Positions 1 through 6,994 of a DNA stretch of 64,000 nt are shown here, in pieces. Under the pieces are notes generated by a model, which was given only the letters and a program-made list of their open reading frames with translations, ran no database searches and had not been told where the DNA came from. The DNA is from Gemmobacter sp. (GTDB lineage: Bacteria > Pseudomonadota > Alphaproteobacteria > Rhodobacterales > Rhodobacteraceae). The stretch covers positions 1,438,501 through 1,502,500 of the forward strand of contig NZ_JAUCBS010000013.1 of the NCBI RefSeq assembly GCF_034676705.1. Direction: 5' to 3'. A program made the position numbers and the translations under genes. Each line of letters starts with the position of its first letter. The first letter of the stretch is position 1.

Positions 1-2223
1 AGCCTCGACATTGACGATGGCCAGCAGCGCCCAGGCCAGCGCCAGCCCAAGCGGCAGGGCCAGCACCCCCGTCAGCGCCGCCAGCACCACGGCGCGCAGC
101 AGATCCAGCCCCGCCAGCCGCCGCCGCGTCAGCCCCAGCGCCCAGACCGGCGCCACCTGCGGCAGGCGCATCGCGGCCAGGGTCAGCAGGCTCATCAACA
201 TGGCGAAGCCGGCAACGGCCAGGGTCAGCACGTTCAGCGCATCGGTGACGGCAAAGGTGCGCTCGAACACCGCCATCGACACCGCCTTGATCCGGGCCTG
301 ATCGACGATGGCCGATGGCGGCAGGCCCAGCCGGTCGACCAGCCGGGCGCGCAGCGCCTCGGGCGCGGTGCTGCGCAGGCCAAAGCGGCGGGGGGCCACA
401 TCGGGGAACTGCTGGCGGAACAGCGATTCGGTCAGGATGACCTGACCAACGGGGTTGCCGTAATCGCCGTAGATGCCCAGCACGGGCAGGGTCAGGCCCG
501 GGGCAATCGCCACCGGCGCGCCCAGCCCCAGACCCGCGCGGCGGTGCAGCTGTTCGTTGATCAGCACGCCGTCGGCCCGTGCCAGCCGGTCCCAGACCGC
601 CGGATCGGCCTGCAACATGCGCCAGTTGTCGCGGTAGGTGGCATGGTCGCGCGCGCCGTAAATCTCGGCCGGCAGCCCGGCCACCATGCCGTCCAGCCGC
701 AGGATGGGCAGCACCGCATCGGCCCCCGCCCCATGCAGCGCGGCAATGGCCGCCGCCTGATCCGCCGTTTCGGCGGTGACATACAGGTCCGACGCCAGCC
801 GCTGGTCCAGAAACCCGGCAAAGGTCAGCCGGAACGACGAGACCATGGTGGACACCCCGACATTCGCCGCCATCGCCAGCAACAGCGCCATCAGCGCCAG
901 CGACAGGCCGGGCAGTTGCTGGCGGGTATCGGCCAGGAACCATTGCGCCACGGGGGCGCGGGCCAGCCGCTCGGCCCGGCGCAGCAGCGCCGACAGCAAG
1001 GGCGGCAGCGCCAGGGCGCCGCCCAGCAGCAGCGCGGCCATCAGGGCGAACCCGGCGATCAGCCCCTGTCCCCAGGCGGCCAGCCCTGCCGCCAGCCCCA
1101 GCAGGCCCACCGCCGCCAGCCCCGCGCCCCGGCCCTGCCGCGCCATGGCCCAGGCGCGGGGGTGGGCGCCCGCCAGCAGCGGCATCCGCGCCAGCCCCCA
1201 CAGCGCGCCGCCCGCCGCCACTGCCGCCCCGCCAATCGCCATGGCCAGACCCGACAGCCACCAGACCGGCCGCAACGCCAGCTGGCCCGAAACCTCGGCC
1301 CCGTACAGCCCGCGCAACGTGGCCGCCACATCGGGCATCAGCGCCGCCGCCACGCCATAGCCCAGCACGATTCCCAGCGCCCCGGCGACCAGCGCCAGCA
1401 CCGCCAGTTCCGCCACCATCAGCCCCACCAGCCCGCGCAGCGGGGCGCCAAGCGCCCGCAGGGTGCGCACCATGGGGCGGCGCTGTTCGAACGCCAGCCC
1501 GATGGCGCCATGCACGATGAACAGCCCGACGACAAAGGCCAGCAGGCCAAAGGCGGTCAGGTTCAGGTGGAAACTGTCGGTCAGCCGGGCGGCATCGCCG
1601 GCCGGGCGCGGGGCGGCCTGCACCAGACGGGGGGCAACCTCGGCCAGCGGGCGGCGGGTCAGCGGCTGGTCGGGGGCCAGGACCAGCCAGTCCACCTGAC
1701 CGTCGCGCCCCAGCAGCCGTTGCGCCAGCCCGATATCGGTCACGGCCGTGCCGGGCGCCAGCCGGGGCGCCGGCAGCCGGCGGGCCGGGGTGGCCGGCAG
1801 GCGCGCCAGCGTATCGGCCTGCGCAAGGATGGCGCCGGGGGCCAGCAGCACCGCCGCCAGATCGACCCCGCCCTGCGGCGCCAGCGGCCCCGCACCGCCC
1901 GGCGCCGTCAGCGGATCCATCCCCAGCAGCCGGATGCCACCCCAGTCCCCCTCGACGACCGGAGAGACCAGCCAGCCCGCCCGGCGCAGCGCGACATATT
2001 CGCCTTGTGCAATGGCGCCACCATCGCGGGCGACCAGCCGGGGCACCTGCGCCTCGGACATCGTGCCGGCGGCGGTGGCATAGCTGGCCCGCGCCTCGGC
2101 GTTGATGGCCTGCACGGCCGACCACAGCCCCGTGCCAAGCGCCAGCCCGGCCAGCAGGGTGAACAGCTGCACCGGGTTGCGCCACCAGTGCGACAGCAGT
2201 GCCCCGGCCAGCGCGCGGATCAT
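1..2223 (-). CDS. ABC transporter permease, FtsX/MacB type (C-terminus beyond window)
   Basis: Membrane subunit of an ABC exporter of the FtsX/MacB/LolC type. It opens with one membrane segment at residues about 15-35, followed by a periplasmic stretch of roughly 190 residues. Hydrophobic segments then follow at about 225-238, 266-284, 371-404, 436-454, 663-681 and 707-734, which fits two FtsX domains in tandem. The ATG overlaps the stop of the upstream ATPase gene (ATGA), so the two are translationally coupled and very likely form one transporter. The reading frame is open to base 1, so 741 codons are visible and the last membrane helix probably lies outside. Such two-FtsX permeases usually export lipoproteins, lipids or peptides; the substrate cannot be read from the sequence. 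Confidence 0.88.
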   Translation of the reverse strand, partial: MIRALAGALLSHWWRNPVQLFTLLAGLALGTGLWSAVQAINAEARASYATAAGTMSEAQVPRLVARDGGAIAQGEYVALRRAGWLVSPVVEGDWGGIRLLGMDPLTAPGGAGPLAPQGGVDLAAVLLAPGAILAQADTLARLPATPARRLPAPRLAPGTAVTDIGLAQRLLGRDGQVDWLVLAPDQPLTRRPLAEVAPRLVQAAPRPAGDAARLTDSFHLNLTAFGLLAFVVGLFIVHGAIGLAFEQRRPMVRTLRALGAPLRGLVGLMVAELAVLALVAGALGIVLGYGVAAALMPDVAATLRGLYGAEVSGQLALRPVWWLSGLAMAIGGAAVAAGGALWGLARMPLLAGAHPRAWAMARQGRGAGLAAVGLLGLAAGLAAWGQGLIAGFALMAALLLGGALALPPLLSALLRRAERLARAPVAQWFLADTRQQLPGLSLALMALLLAMAANVGVSTMVSSFRLTFAGFLDQRLASDLYVTAETADQAAAIAALHGAGADAVLPILRLDGMVAGLPAEIYGARDHATYRDNWRMLQADPAVWDRLARADGVLINEQLHRRAGLGLGAPVAIAPGLTLPVLGIYGDYGNPVGQVILTESLFRQQFPDVAPRRFGLRSTAPEALRARLVDRLGLPPSAIVDQARIKAVSMAVFERTFAVTDALNVLTLAVAGFAMLMSLLTLAAMRLPQVAPVWALGLTRRRLAGLDLLRAVVLAALTGVLALPLGLALAWALLAIVNVEA

Positions 2224-2870
2224 GTCAGCCGCCCGCCCCGCAGATGGAGCCGGCGGCCCATCCGCGCGGCCAGCCGGTCGGAATGGGTCACCAGCACCAG
2301 CCCGGCGCCGGTTTCCGCCGTCAGGTCGCACAACAGCGCCAGCACGGCATCCGCCGTGCCCTCGTCCAGATTTCCGGTCGGTTCGTCGGCCAGCACCAGC
2401 CGGGGCCGCGCGGCCAGGGTGCGGGCAATGGCAACCCGCTGTTGCTGGCCGCCCGACAGCTGTTCGGGATATTTGCGCAGATGCGCCGCCAGCCCCAGCC
2501 GCTGCGCCAGATCATGGTCCAACCCCGGATCATGCCGCCCGCACAGCCGGGCCTGAAAGCCGATATTGGCCGCAACGCTCAGCGACGGGATCAGGTTGAA
2601 CTGCTGGAAGATCACGCCCACCGTGCCCCGGCGCAGGGCGGCGCGCCCGGCATCGTCCAGCGGGGTCAGATCGGTGCCCGCCACCGCCACCACGCCGCTG
2701 TCGGCCCCGTCCAGCCCGCCGATGATATGCAGCAGCGTGCTTTTGCCCGACCCGGATTCCCCGGTCAGCGCCAGCCGGTCGCCAGCCTGCATCGTCAGGG
2801 AAATGCCGCGCAGGACATCCGCGTCGGCCCCCGGATACCGTTTGGTCACATCGTGCAGGCGCAGCAGCAT
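2220..2870 (-). CDS. ABC transporter ATP-binding protein (LolD/MacB family)
   Basis: Cytoplasmic ATPase that should energise the FtsX-type permease encoded immediately downstream. The 216-residue protein has Walker A GESGSGKST at residues 37-45, the signature LSGGQQQR, Walker B LVLADEPTGNLD and the switch histidine in LVTHS. The EPTGNLD form is typical of the LolD/FtsE/MacB group. I chose the ATG at 2870 because the product then begins directly with the strand that opens this fold and GAGG lies upstream; the frame is open further upstream, but that extension is rich in Arg and Trp and looks non-native. It starts 13 bases after the frnE-like stop and overlaps the permease start by 4 bases, so all four genes from 5060 down look like one operon. 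Confidence 0.92.
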   Translation of the reverse strand: MLLRLHDVTKRYPGADADVLRGISLTMQAGDRLALTGESGSGKSTLLHIIGGLDGADSGVVAVAGTDLTPLDDAGRAALRRGTVGVIFQQFNLIPSLSVAANIGFQARLCGRHDPGLDHDLAQRLGLAAHLRKYPEQLSGGQQQRVAIARTLAARPRLVLADEPTGNLDEGTADAVLALLCDLTAETGAGLVLVTHSDRLAARMGRRLHLRGGRLT

Positions 2871-2883
2871 GGACCAGCCGCCC

Positions 2884-3525
2884 TCAGCCCTGCTTCGCCT
2901 GCGCGGCAATATCCCCGGCCACCTTTTCCCACAGCTCGGGCGGCTGCGCGCCTGACACCACATAGTGCCGCGCGATCAGGAATGTCGGCACCGCCCGCAC
3001 GCCTTTTTGCCGGGCATCCATGTCGCGCGCGGCAATATCGTCCCGGTCGGCGTCGGATGCCAGCAGGCGCAGCACCACATCGCGGTCCATCCCGGCATCG
3101 GCGGCGATATCGGCCAGCACCTCGGCCTGGCCGATATCGCGCCCGTCGCGGAAATAGGCGCGGAACAGGCCGGACACCACCGGGGTCTGCGCCCCTTCCA
3201 GCCCGGCCCAGTGGATCAGCCGGTGCGCATCCAGCGTGTTGGGCTGACGCTCGATCCTTTCAATGTTGAACTCCACCCCCGCGGCCTCGGCCGCCTGCTG
3301 CACGCTCAGATAGGCCTTGGCCGCCGCCATCTGGCCACCGAACTTCGCCTCCAGATAGTCGCGGCGGTCGGCGCCGGTTTTCGGCAGGTCGGGGTTCAGC
3401 TGGAACGGATGCCATTCGATGCGGAACGGATGGTCGCCGATGCGTTCCAGCGCACGGTCCAGATGCGCCTTGCCGATCATGCACCAGGGGCAGACCGGAT
3501 CGGAAAAGATATCAAGCGTTACCAT
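2884..3525 (-). CDS. DsbA-family oxidoreductase, FrnE-like
   Basis: Thioredoxin-fold protein of the DsbA/FrnE branch, 213 residues, with a CPWC redox motif at residues 12-15 after an N-terminal strand and a cis-proline type segment (RAVPTFLI) near the C-terminus. There is no signal peptide, so it should work in the cytoplasm, as FrnE-type proteins do. These are thought to act as thiol oxidoreductases or isomerases; 2-hydroxychromene-2-carboxylate isomerases share the fold but have no CxxC pair. The ATG at 3525 has a good GGAGG 7 bases upstream and overlaps the stop of the acyl-CoA synthetase gene by one base (TGATG). An in-frame ATG 27 bases upstream lies inside the previous gene and has no such site. 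Confidence 0.85.
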   Translation of the reverse strand: MVTLDIFSDPVCPWCMIGKAHLDRALERIGDHPFRIEWHPFQLNPDLPKTGADRRDYLEAKFGGQMAAAKAYLSVQQAAEAAGVEFNIERIERQPNTLDAHRLIHWAGLEGAQTPVVSGLFRAYFRDGRDIGQAEVLADIAADAGMDRDVVLRLLASDADRDDIAARDMDARQKGVRAVPTFLIARHYVVSGAQPPELWEKVAGDIAAQAKQG

Positions 3526-5060
3526 CAGGCGCCTCCTTCGGGCATGGTCCATCCCTGACGCAACGCCTTGCGCGCCAGCTTGTTGTTCGCGCCCTTGGGG
3601 ATCGCGGGCAGGGGAATATACAGCCGCGGCTGCTTGTAGCGGGCCAGCTGCGTTTGCGCAAAGCCGGCCAGCTCCTCGGCAGGGGTTTCCACCCCGGCAT
3701 AGAACAGCGCGATCACGCTGACACCCGGCCGCACCTCGACCTCGACGGCGGCCGATTCCTCGATGGCCGGATGGGCGTTCATCGCCCGCTCCACCTCCAG
3801 CGGCGAGACGCGGTAGCCGCCGGCGTTCATCATGTCATCGTCGCGGCCCAGATAGGTGATGGCGCCATCCTCGGCCATGGCCACGGTATCGCCGGTCAGG
3901 AACCAGTCGCCGGCAAAGCGCGCGGCCGTTTCCCCGGGCTGGTTCAGATAGCCCAGGAACAGCCCCGGATCGCTGCGATGCACGGCCAGCGTGCCGGGCG
4001 TGCCGCGCGGCACCGGCGCGCCTGCGGCATCCAGCACCGCCACCCGGCGCCCGGGCTGCGGATAGCCGCTGGCGCCCGGCGGGGCCGGATGGCCCGGCGC
4101 GGCCGAGATGAAGGTCGATACCTCCGACATTCCCAGCGCCTCGCAGATCGGGGTGCCGGTCGCGGCCTCCCACCCCTGGCGGACGGCATCGGGCAGCTTT
4201 TCCCCGGCCGAAAGCCCATGGCGCAGCTTGGGCAGCGCGGGCATGGGCGCGCGCAGCAACTGGCGGTAAACCCCCGGCGCGGCGGCAAAAATCGTCGTGT
4301 CGAAGCGTTTGAGCAACAAGGGCAGCTGGCTCGCCTCGACCCCTTCGGCCGGGATCAGCGCCTGCGCCCCGACCGACCATGGATCCATCAGCCCGGTGCC
4401 AAGCGTATAGGTCCAGTTGAAGGCGCCGGCATGCATCAGCCGGTCGGTCTCCTGCAAGCCGTACCAGCCCTCATGCATCATCCGCCGCGCCCAGATGGCG
4501 CGGTGGGCATGCGCCACCGCCCGCGCCCGCCCCGATGTGCCCGAGGTATAGATCAGATAGGCCAGCCGGTCGGGATCGCCCATCGCCCAGTCGCAAGGCG
4601 CATGGGTCTGCAAGGCGCGCAATTCCGCCAGCCCCAGCAGGGGGCAGGCGGGCACGGCCGGCACCGCCACCCCGGGCGCCGCCACGATCAGCGCGGGGGC
4701 AATCTCGGCCGCGATCCGCTCCACCTCGGGCACCGTCAGCTGCCCCGAGGTCGGCACCGGCACCAGCCCGGCGGCGATGGCACCCAGGAAGACAACCGGG
4801 AAATCCACCGTATTGCCCAGCCGCATCAGCACCCGGTCGCCGGGGCGCAGCCCCATGGCCAGAAAGCCCGCCCCGGTGCCGCGCACCGCCGCCTCCAGCC
4901 GGGCATAGGACCAGCGTTCAGCGCCGGCAGGCCGCACCACCTGCAAGGCGATCCGGTCGGGCACCCGCGCCGCCGCCGCCAGCACATGCGCCGCCAGGTT
5001 GAACGGCGCCGGGCAGGGCGCCTGCCCCCCCATGTCCCAGACCGACAGCTGCCCGCCCAT
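3525..5060 (-). CDS. AMP-dependent acyl-CoA synthetase/ligase
   Basis: ANL-superfamily adenylating enzyme that should join a carboxylic acid to CoA by way of an acyl-AMP. The 511-residue protein carries the A3 phosphate-binding motif YTSGTSGRARA (about residues 168-178; the usual lysine is replaced by arginine), the hinge GRDDDMMNAGGYRVSP (about 403-418) and the catalytic lysine region NNKLARKALR near the C-terminus. Overall it resembles benzoate-CoA ligase-like and medium-chain acyl-CoA synthetases; substrate is not predictable. Start choice: GGAG lies 9 bases before the ATG at 5060 but would abut the ATG at 5069; ATG 5033 is another possibility. First gene of an apparent operon with frnE-like and ABC exporter genes. 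Confidence 0.85.
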   Translation of the reverse strand: MGGQLSVWDMGGQAPCPAPFNLAAHVLAAAARVPDRIALQVVRPAGAERWSYARLEAAVRGTGAGFLAMGLRPGDRVLMRLGNTVDFPVVFLGAIAAGLVPVPTSGQLTVPEVERIAAEIAPALIVAAPGVAVPAVPACPLLGLAELRALQTHAPCDWAMGDPDRLAYLIYTSGTSGRARAVAHAHRAIWARRMMHEGWYGLQETDRLMHAGAFNWTYTLGTGLMDPWSVGAQALIPAEGVEASQLPLLLKRFDTTIFAAAPGVYRQLLRAPMPALPKLRHGLSAGEKLPDAVRQGWEAATGTPICEALGMSEVSTFISAAPGHPAPPGASGYPQPGRRVAVLDAAGAPVPRGTPGTLAVHRSDPGLFLGYLNQPGETAARFAGDWFLTGDTVAMAEDGAITYLGRDDDMMNAGGYRVSPLEVERAMNAHPAIEESAAVEVEVRPGVSVIALFYAGVETPAEELAGFAQTQLARYKQPRLYIPLPAIPKGANNKLARKALRQGWTMPEGGA

Positions 5061-5130
5061 CGCCCGCATCTCCTGCAACCTCGCGCCCCCGCCTACCCAG
5101 ACCGGCCCGCGGCCGCAAGATCCGCCGCGC

Positions 5131-5185
5131 CCCATTCGCTCTGATCCAAATATCCCCGCCGGAGGCATCCGCCATCCGCCATCCC
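5131..5185 (-). repeat. Intergenic hairpin/GGATATTT element, copy a
   Basis: Read on the minus strand: a GC-rich dyad (GCCTCCGGCGGGG), then GATATTTGGATCAGAGCGAA. It lies between moaA and the acyl-CoA synthetase gene, downstream of moaA in the direction of transcription. It is nearly identical over about 50 bases to the copy at 6931-6983. Confidence 0.75.
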
Positions 5186-5198
5186 GCGCAAACGGCGG

Positions 5199-6203
5199 TC
5201 AGCCGCCCGTATGGCTCATGTGCCGGGTCATCTGCCCGGCGATCACCTGGCGCGAATAATCGAAGTCATGGCCCTTGGGCTTGCGGGCAATGGCGGCGCG
5301 GATGGCGGTTTCCAGCGCGGCATCGCCTTCGCTGGCGCGCAGGGGGCTGCGCAGGTCGGCCATGTCCTCTTGCCCCAGGCACATGAACAATTCGCCGGTG
5401 CAGGTCAGCCGCACGCGGTTGCAGCTTTCGCAGAAATTGTGGGTCAGGGGGGTGATGAAGCCGATCTTCTGCCCGGTCTCATCCAGCCGCACATAGCGGG
5501 CCGGGCCGCCGGTGCGTTCGGGCAGATCGGTGATGGTGTAGCGCGCGCCGTAGCGCGTGCGCAGGTCGTCCAGCGACCAGTACTGGTCCAGCCGGTCCTC
5601 GGCCCCCATGTCGCCCATCGGCATGACCTCGATCCAGGTCAGGTCATGGCCCTCGCGCGCGCACCAGTCGGTCAGGGTGAACTGTTCGGCCTCGTTGAAG
5701 CCTTTCAGCGCCACGGCGTTGATCTTGACGCGCAGCCCGGCGTCCTGCGCGGCGGCGATGCCGTCCAGCACCTGGGGCAGGCGGCCCCAGCGCGTCACCT
5801 CGGCGAATTTCGCGGCATCCAGCGTATCGAGCGAGACATTCACCCGCCGCACGCCGCAATCGGCCAGTTCCTGCGCATATTTGCGCAGCTGGCTGCCATT
5901 GGTGGTCAGCGTCAGTTCCTGCAACGCGCCCGAGTCCAGATGGCGCGACATGGCGCGAAAGAAGGTCATGATGCCGCGCCGCACCAAAGGCTCGCCCCCG
6001 GTGATCCGCAGTTTCCGCACCCCCAGCCGGACAAAGGCGGAACACAGGCGGTCCAGCTCCTCCAGCGTCAGAAGATCGGCCTTGGGCAGAAAGGTCATGT
6101 GTTCCGCCATGCAATAGACGCAGCGGAAATCGCAGCGGTCCGTGACGGAAACCCGCAGGTAGCTGATGGGCCGGGCAAAGGGGTCGATCAGGGGCATGTC
6201 CAT
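5199..6203 (-). CDS. moaA: GTP 3',8-cyclase MoaA (molybdenum cofactor biosynthesis)
   Basis: Radical SAM enzyme that, together with MoaC, converts GTP to cyclic pyranopterin monophosphate in the first step of molybdopterin synthesis. The radical-SAM cluster cysteines CDFRCVYC are at residues 24-31. The second Fe-S cluster uses cysteines in NFCESCNRVRLTC (about 256-270), and the protein ends in the double glycine HTGG that is needed for activity in this family. At 334 residues it has the usual length. The start at 6203 gives the N-terminus MDMPLIDPFARP, typical of rhodobacterial MoaA. No other moa, mob or mod gene is in the window, so it stands alone here. Confidence 0.97.
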   Translation of the reverse strand: MDMPLIDPFARPISYLRVSVTDRCDFRCVYCMAEHMTFLPKADLLTLEELDRLCSAFVRLGVRKLRITGGEPLVRRGIMTFFRAMSRHLDSGALQELTLTTNGSQLRKYAQELADCGVRRVNVSLDTLDAAKFAEVTRWGRLPQVLDGIAAAQDAGLRVKINAVALKGFNEAEQFTLTDWCAREGHDLTWIEVMPMGDMGAEDRLDQYWSLDDLRTRYGARYTITDLPERTGGPARYVRLDETGQKIGFITPLTHNFCESCNRVRLTCTGELFMCLGQEDMADLRSPLRASEGDAALETAIRAAIARKPKGHDFDYSRQVIAGQMTRHMSHTGG

Positions 6204-6289
6204 GCCAGGAAGGTAAGCCCCGGCGACAGGGCGCGCAAGGGACAGCCGGGGCGTTGCGCCGGGGGCGGGCGGGGCGTATCGTCGGGGGC

Positions 6290-6820
6290 ATGAGAACGCT
6301 TGCCCTGACCCCGCCCGTCCCGAAAACCGCTGTCCCGAATACGGCTGGCCGTCAACGGGCTGTCCTGAGACCGGCCGTCCTGCCCCTGCTGCTGGTCCTG
6401 TCTCTGGGCGCCTGCGACCGTCTGCGCGGGGCCTTTGGCGGGACCGAGGGGGCGCCGCCTGTTGCCGCGCCGCCGCCGGCGGCCGCCCCGGTGGTCGCGC
6501 CCCAGGGCGCCCGCACCGCCGCCGCCTTTGACCGCACGACCGAGGCCGACAAGCAGGCCGCCCGCGCCGTCGCCGCGACGGGGGCCGAACTGGGCAAGCT
6601 GGTGGTCAGCCTGGGCAACCCGGCCGAACAGGGGTTCTGGCTGCGATCCGCGCTGGTCAAGGCGGCCCGGCCCGGCGTGGTGCGGCTGGCCTCGGGCGCG
6701 TCGGTGCAGGTGGATCTGCTGCCGGCGACGGGCGGCGGGCCGCAACTGTCGCTGGCGGCCTATCGTGCGCTGGGGCTGGGGCTGACCGACCTGCCGACGG
6801 TTACCGTGCTGACGCGCTGA
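6290..6820 (+). CDS. Putative lipoprotein of unknown function
   Basis: A 176-residue protein with a basic start, a hydrophobic stretch (VLPLLLVLSL) and a lipobox LGAC near residue 43, so it should be lipidated and exported. The mature part begins with a Pro/Ala-rich linker and continues as a small domain containing GKLVVSLGNPAEQGFW and VQVDLLP, ending in DLPTVTVL. Similar rhodobacterial proteins are often labelled D-galactarate dehydratase, but nothing here resembles that enzyme. It is divergent from moaA (86-base gap) and convergent with topA. The ATG at 6290 is preferred over an upstream start that adds only Arg/Gly residues. Confidence 0.72.
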   Translation: MRTLALTPPVPKTAVPNTAGRQRAVLRPAVLPLLLVLSLGACDRLRGAFGGTEGAPPVAAPPPAAAPVVAPQGARTAAAFDRTTEADKQAARAVAATGAELGKLVVSLGNPAEQGFWLRSALVKAARPGVVRLASGASVQVDLLPATGGGPQLSLAAYRALGLGLTDLPTVTVLTR

Positions 6821-6930
6821 AACCGGCGGGCTGCTCCCGCGCCCTTGCGGCGCCTTGCGGGCGCCACAAGGCCTTGGGCCGTGCCGCGCGGGGCCGCGCG
6901 GCGGGTGCGCGCCATGCCAAGGGGCGCGCG

Positions 6931-6983
6931 GGATGGCCGGTGGCGGATGCCTCCGGCGGGGATATTTGAATCAGAGCGAAAGA
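6931..6983 (+). repeat. Intergenic hairpin/GGATATTT element, copy b
   Basis: Plus-strand copy containing GATGCCTCCGGCGGGGATAT followed by TTGAATCAGAGCGAAAG. It sits between two convergent genes, after the lipoprotein gene and 12 bases before the topA stop. Almost identical to copy a at 5131-5185. Confidence 0.75.
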
Positions 6984-6994
6984 GGCTGCCGCGG

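Noticed and set aside
544..2556. 670-codon open frame on the plus strand
   Set aside because: Gln/Arg/Pro-rich shadow of the ABC permease and ATPase genes on the other strand, a usual effect of high GC content.
6290..6820. D-galactarate dehydratase
   Set aside because: A short lipoprotein with a lipobox and no enzyme motifs; the name used for relatives looks like an annotation error.
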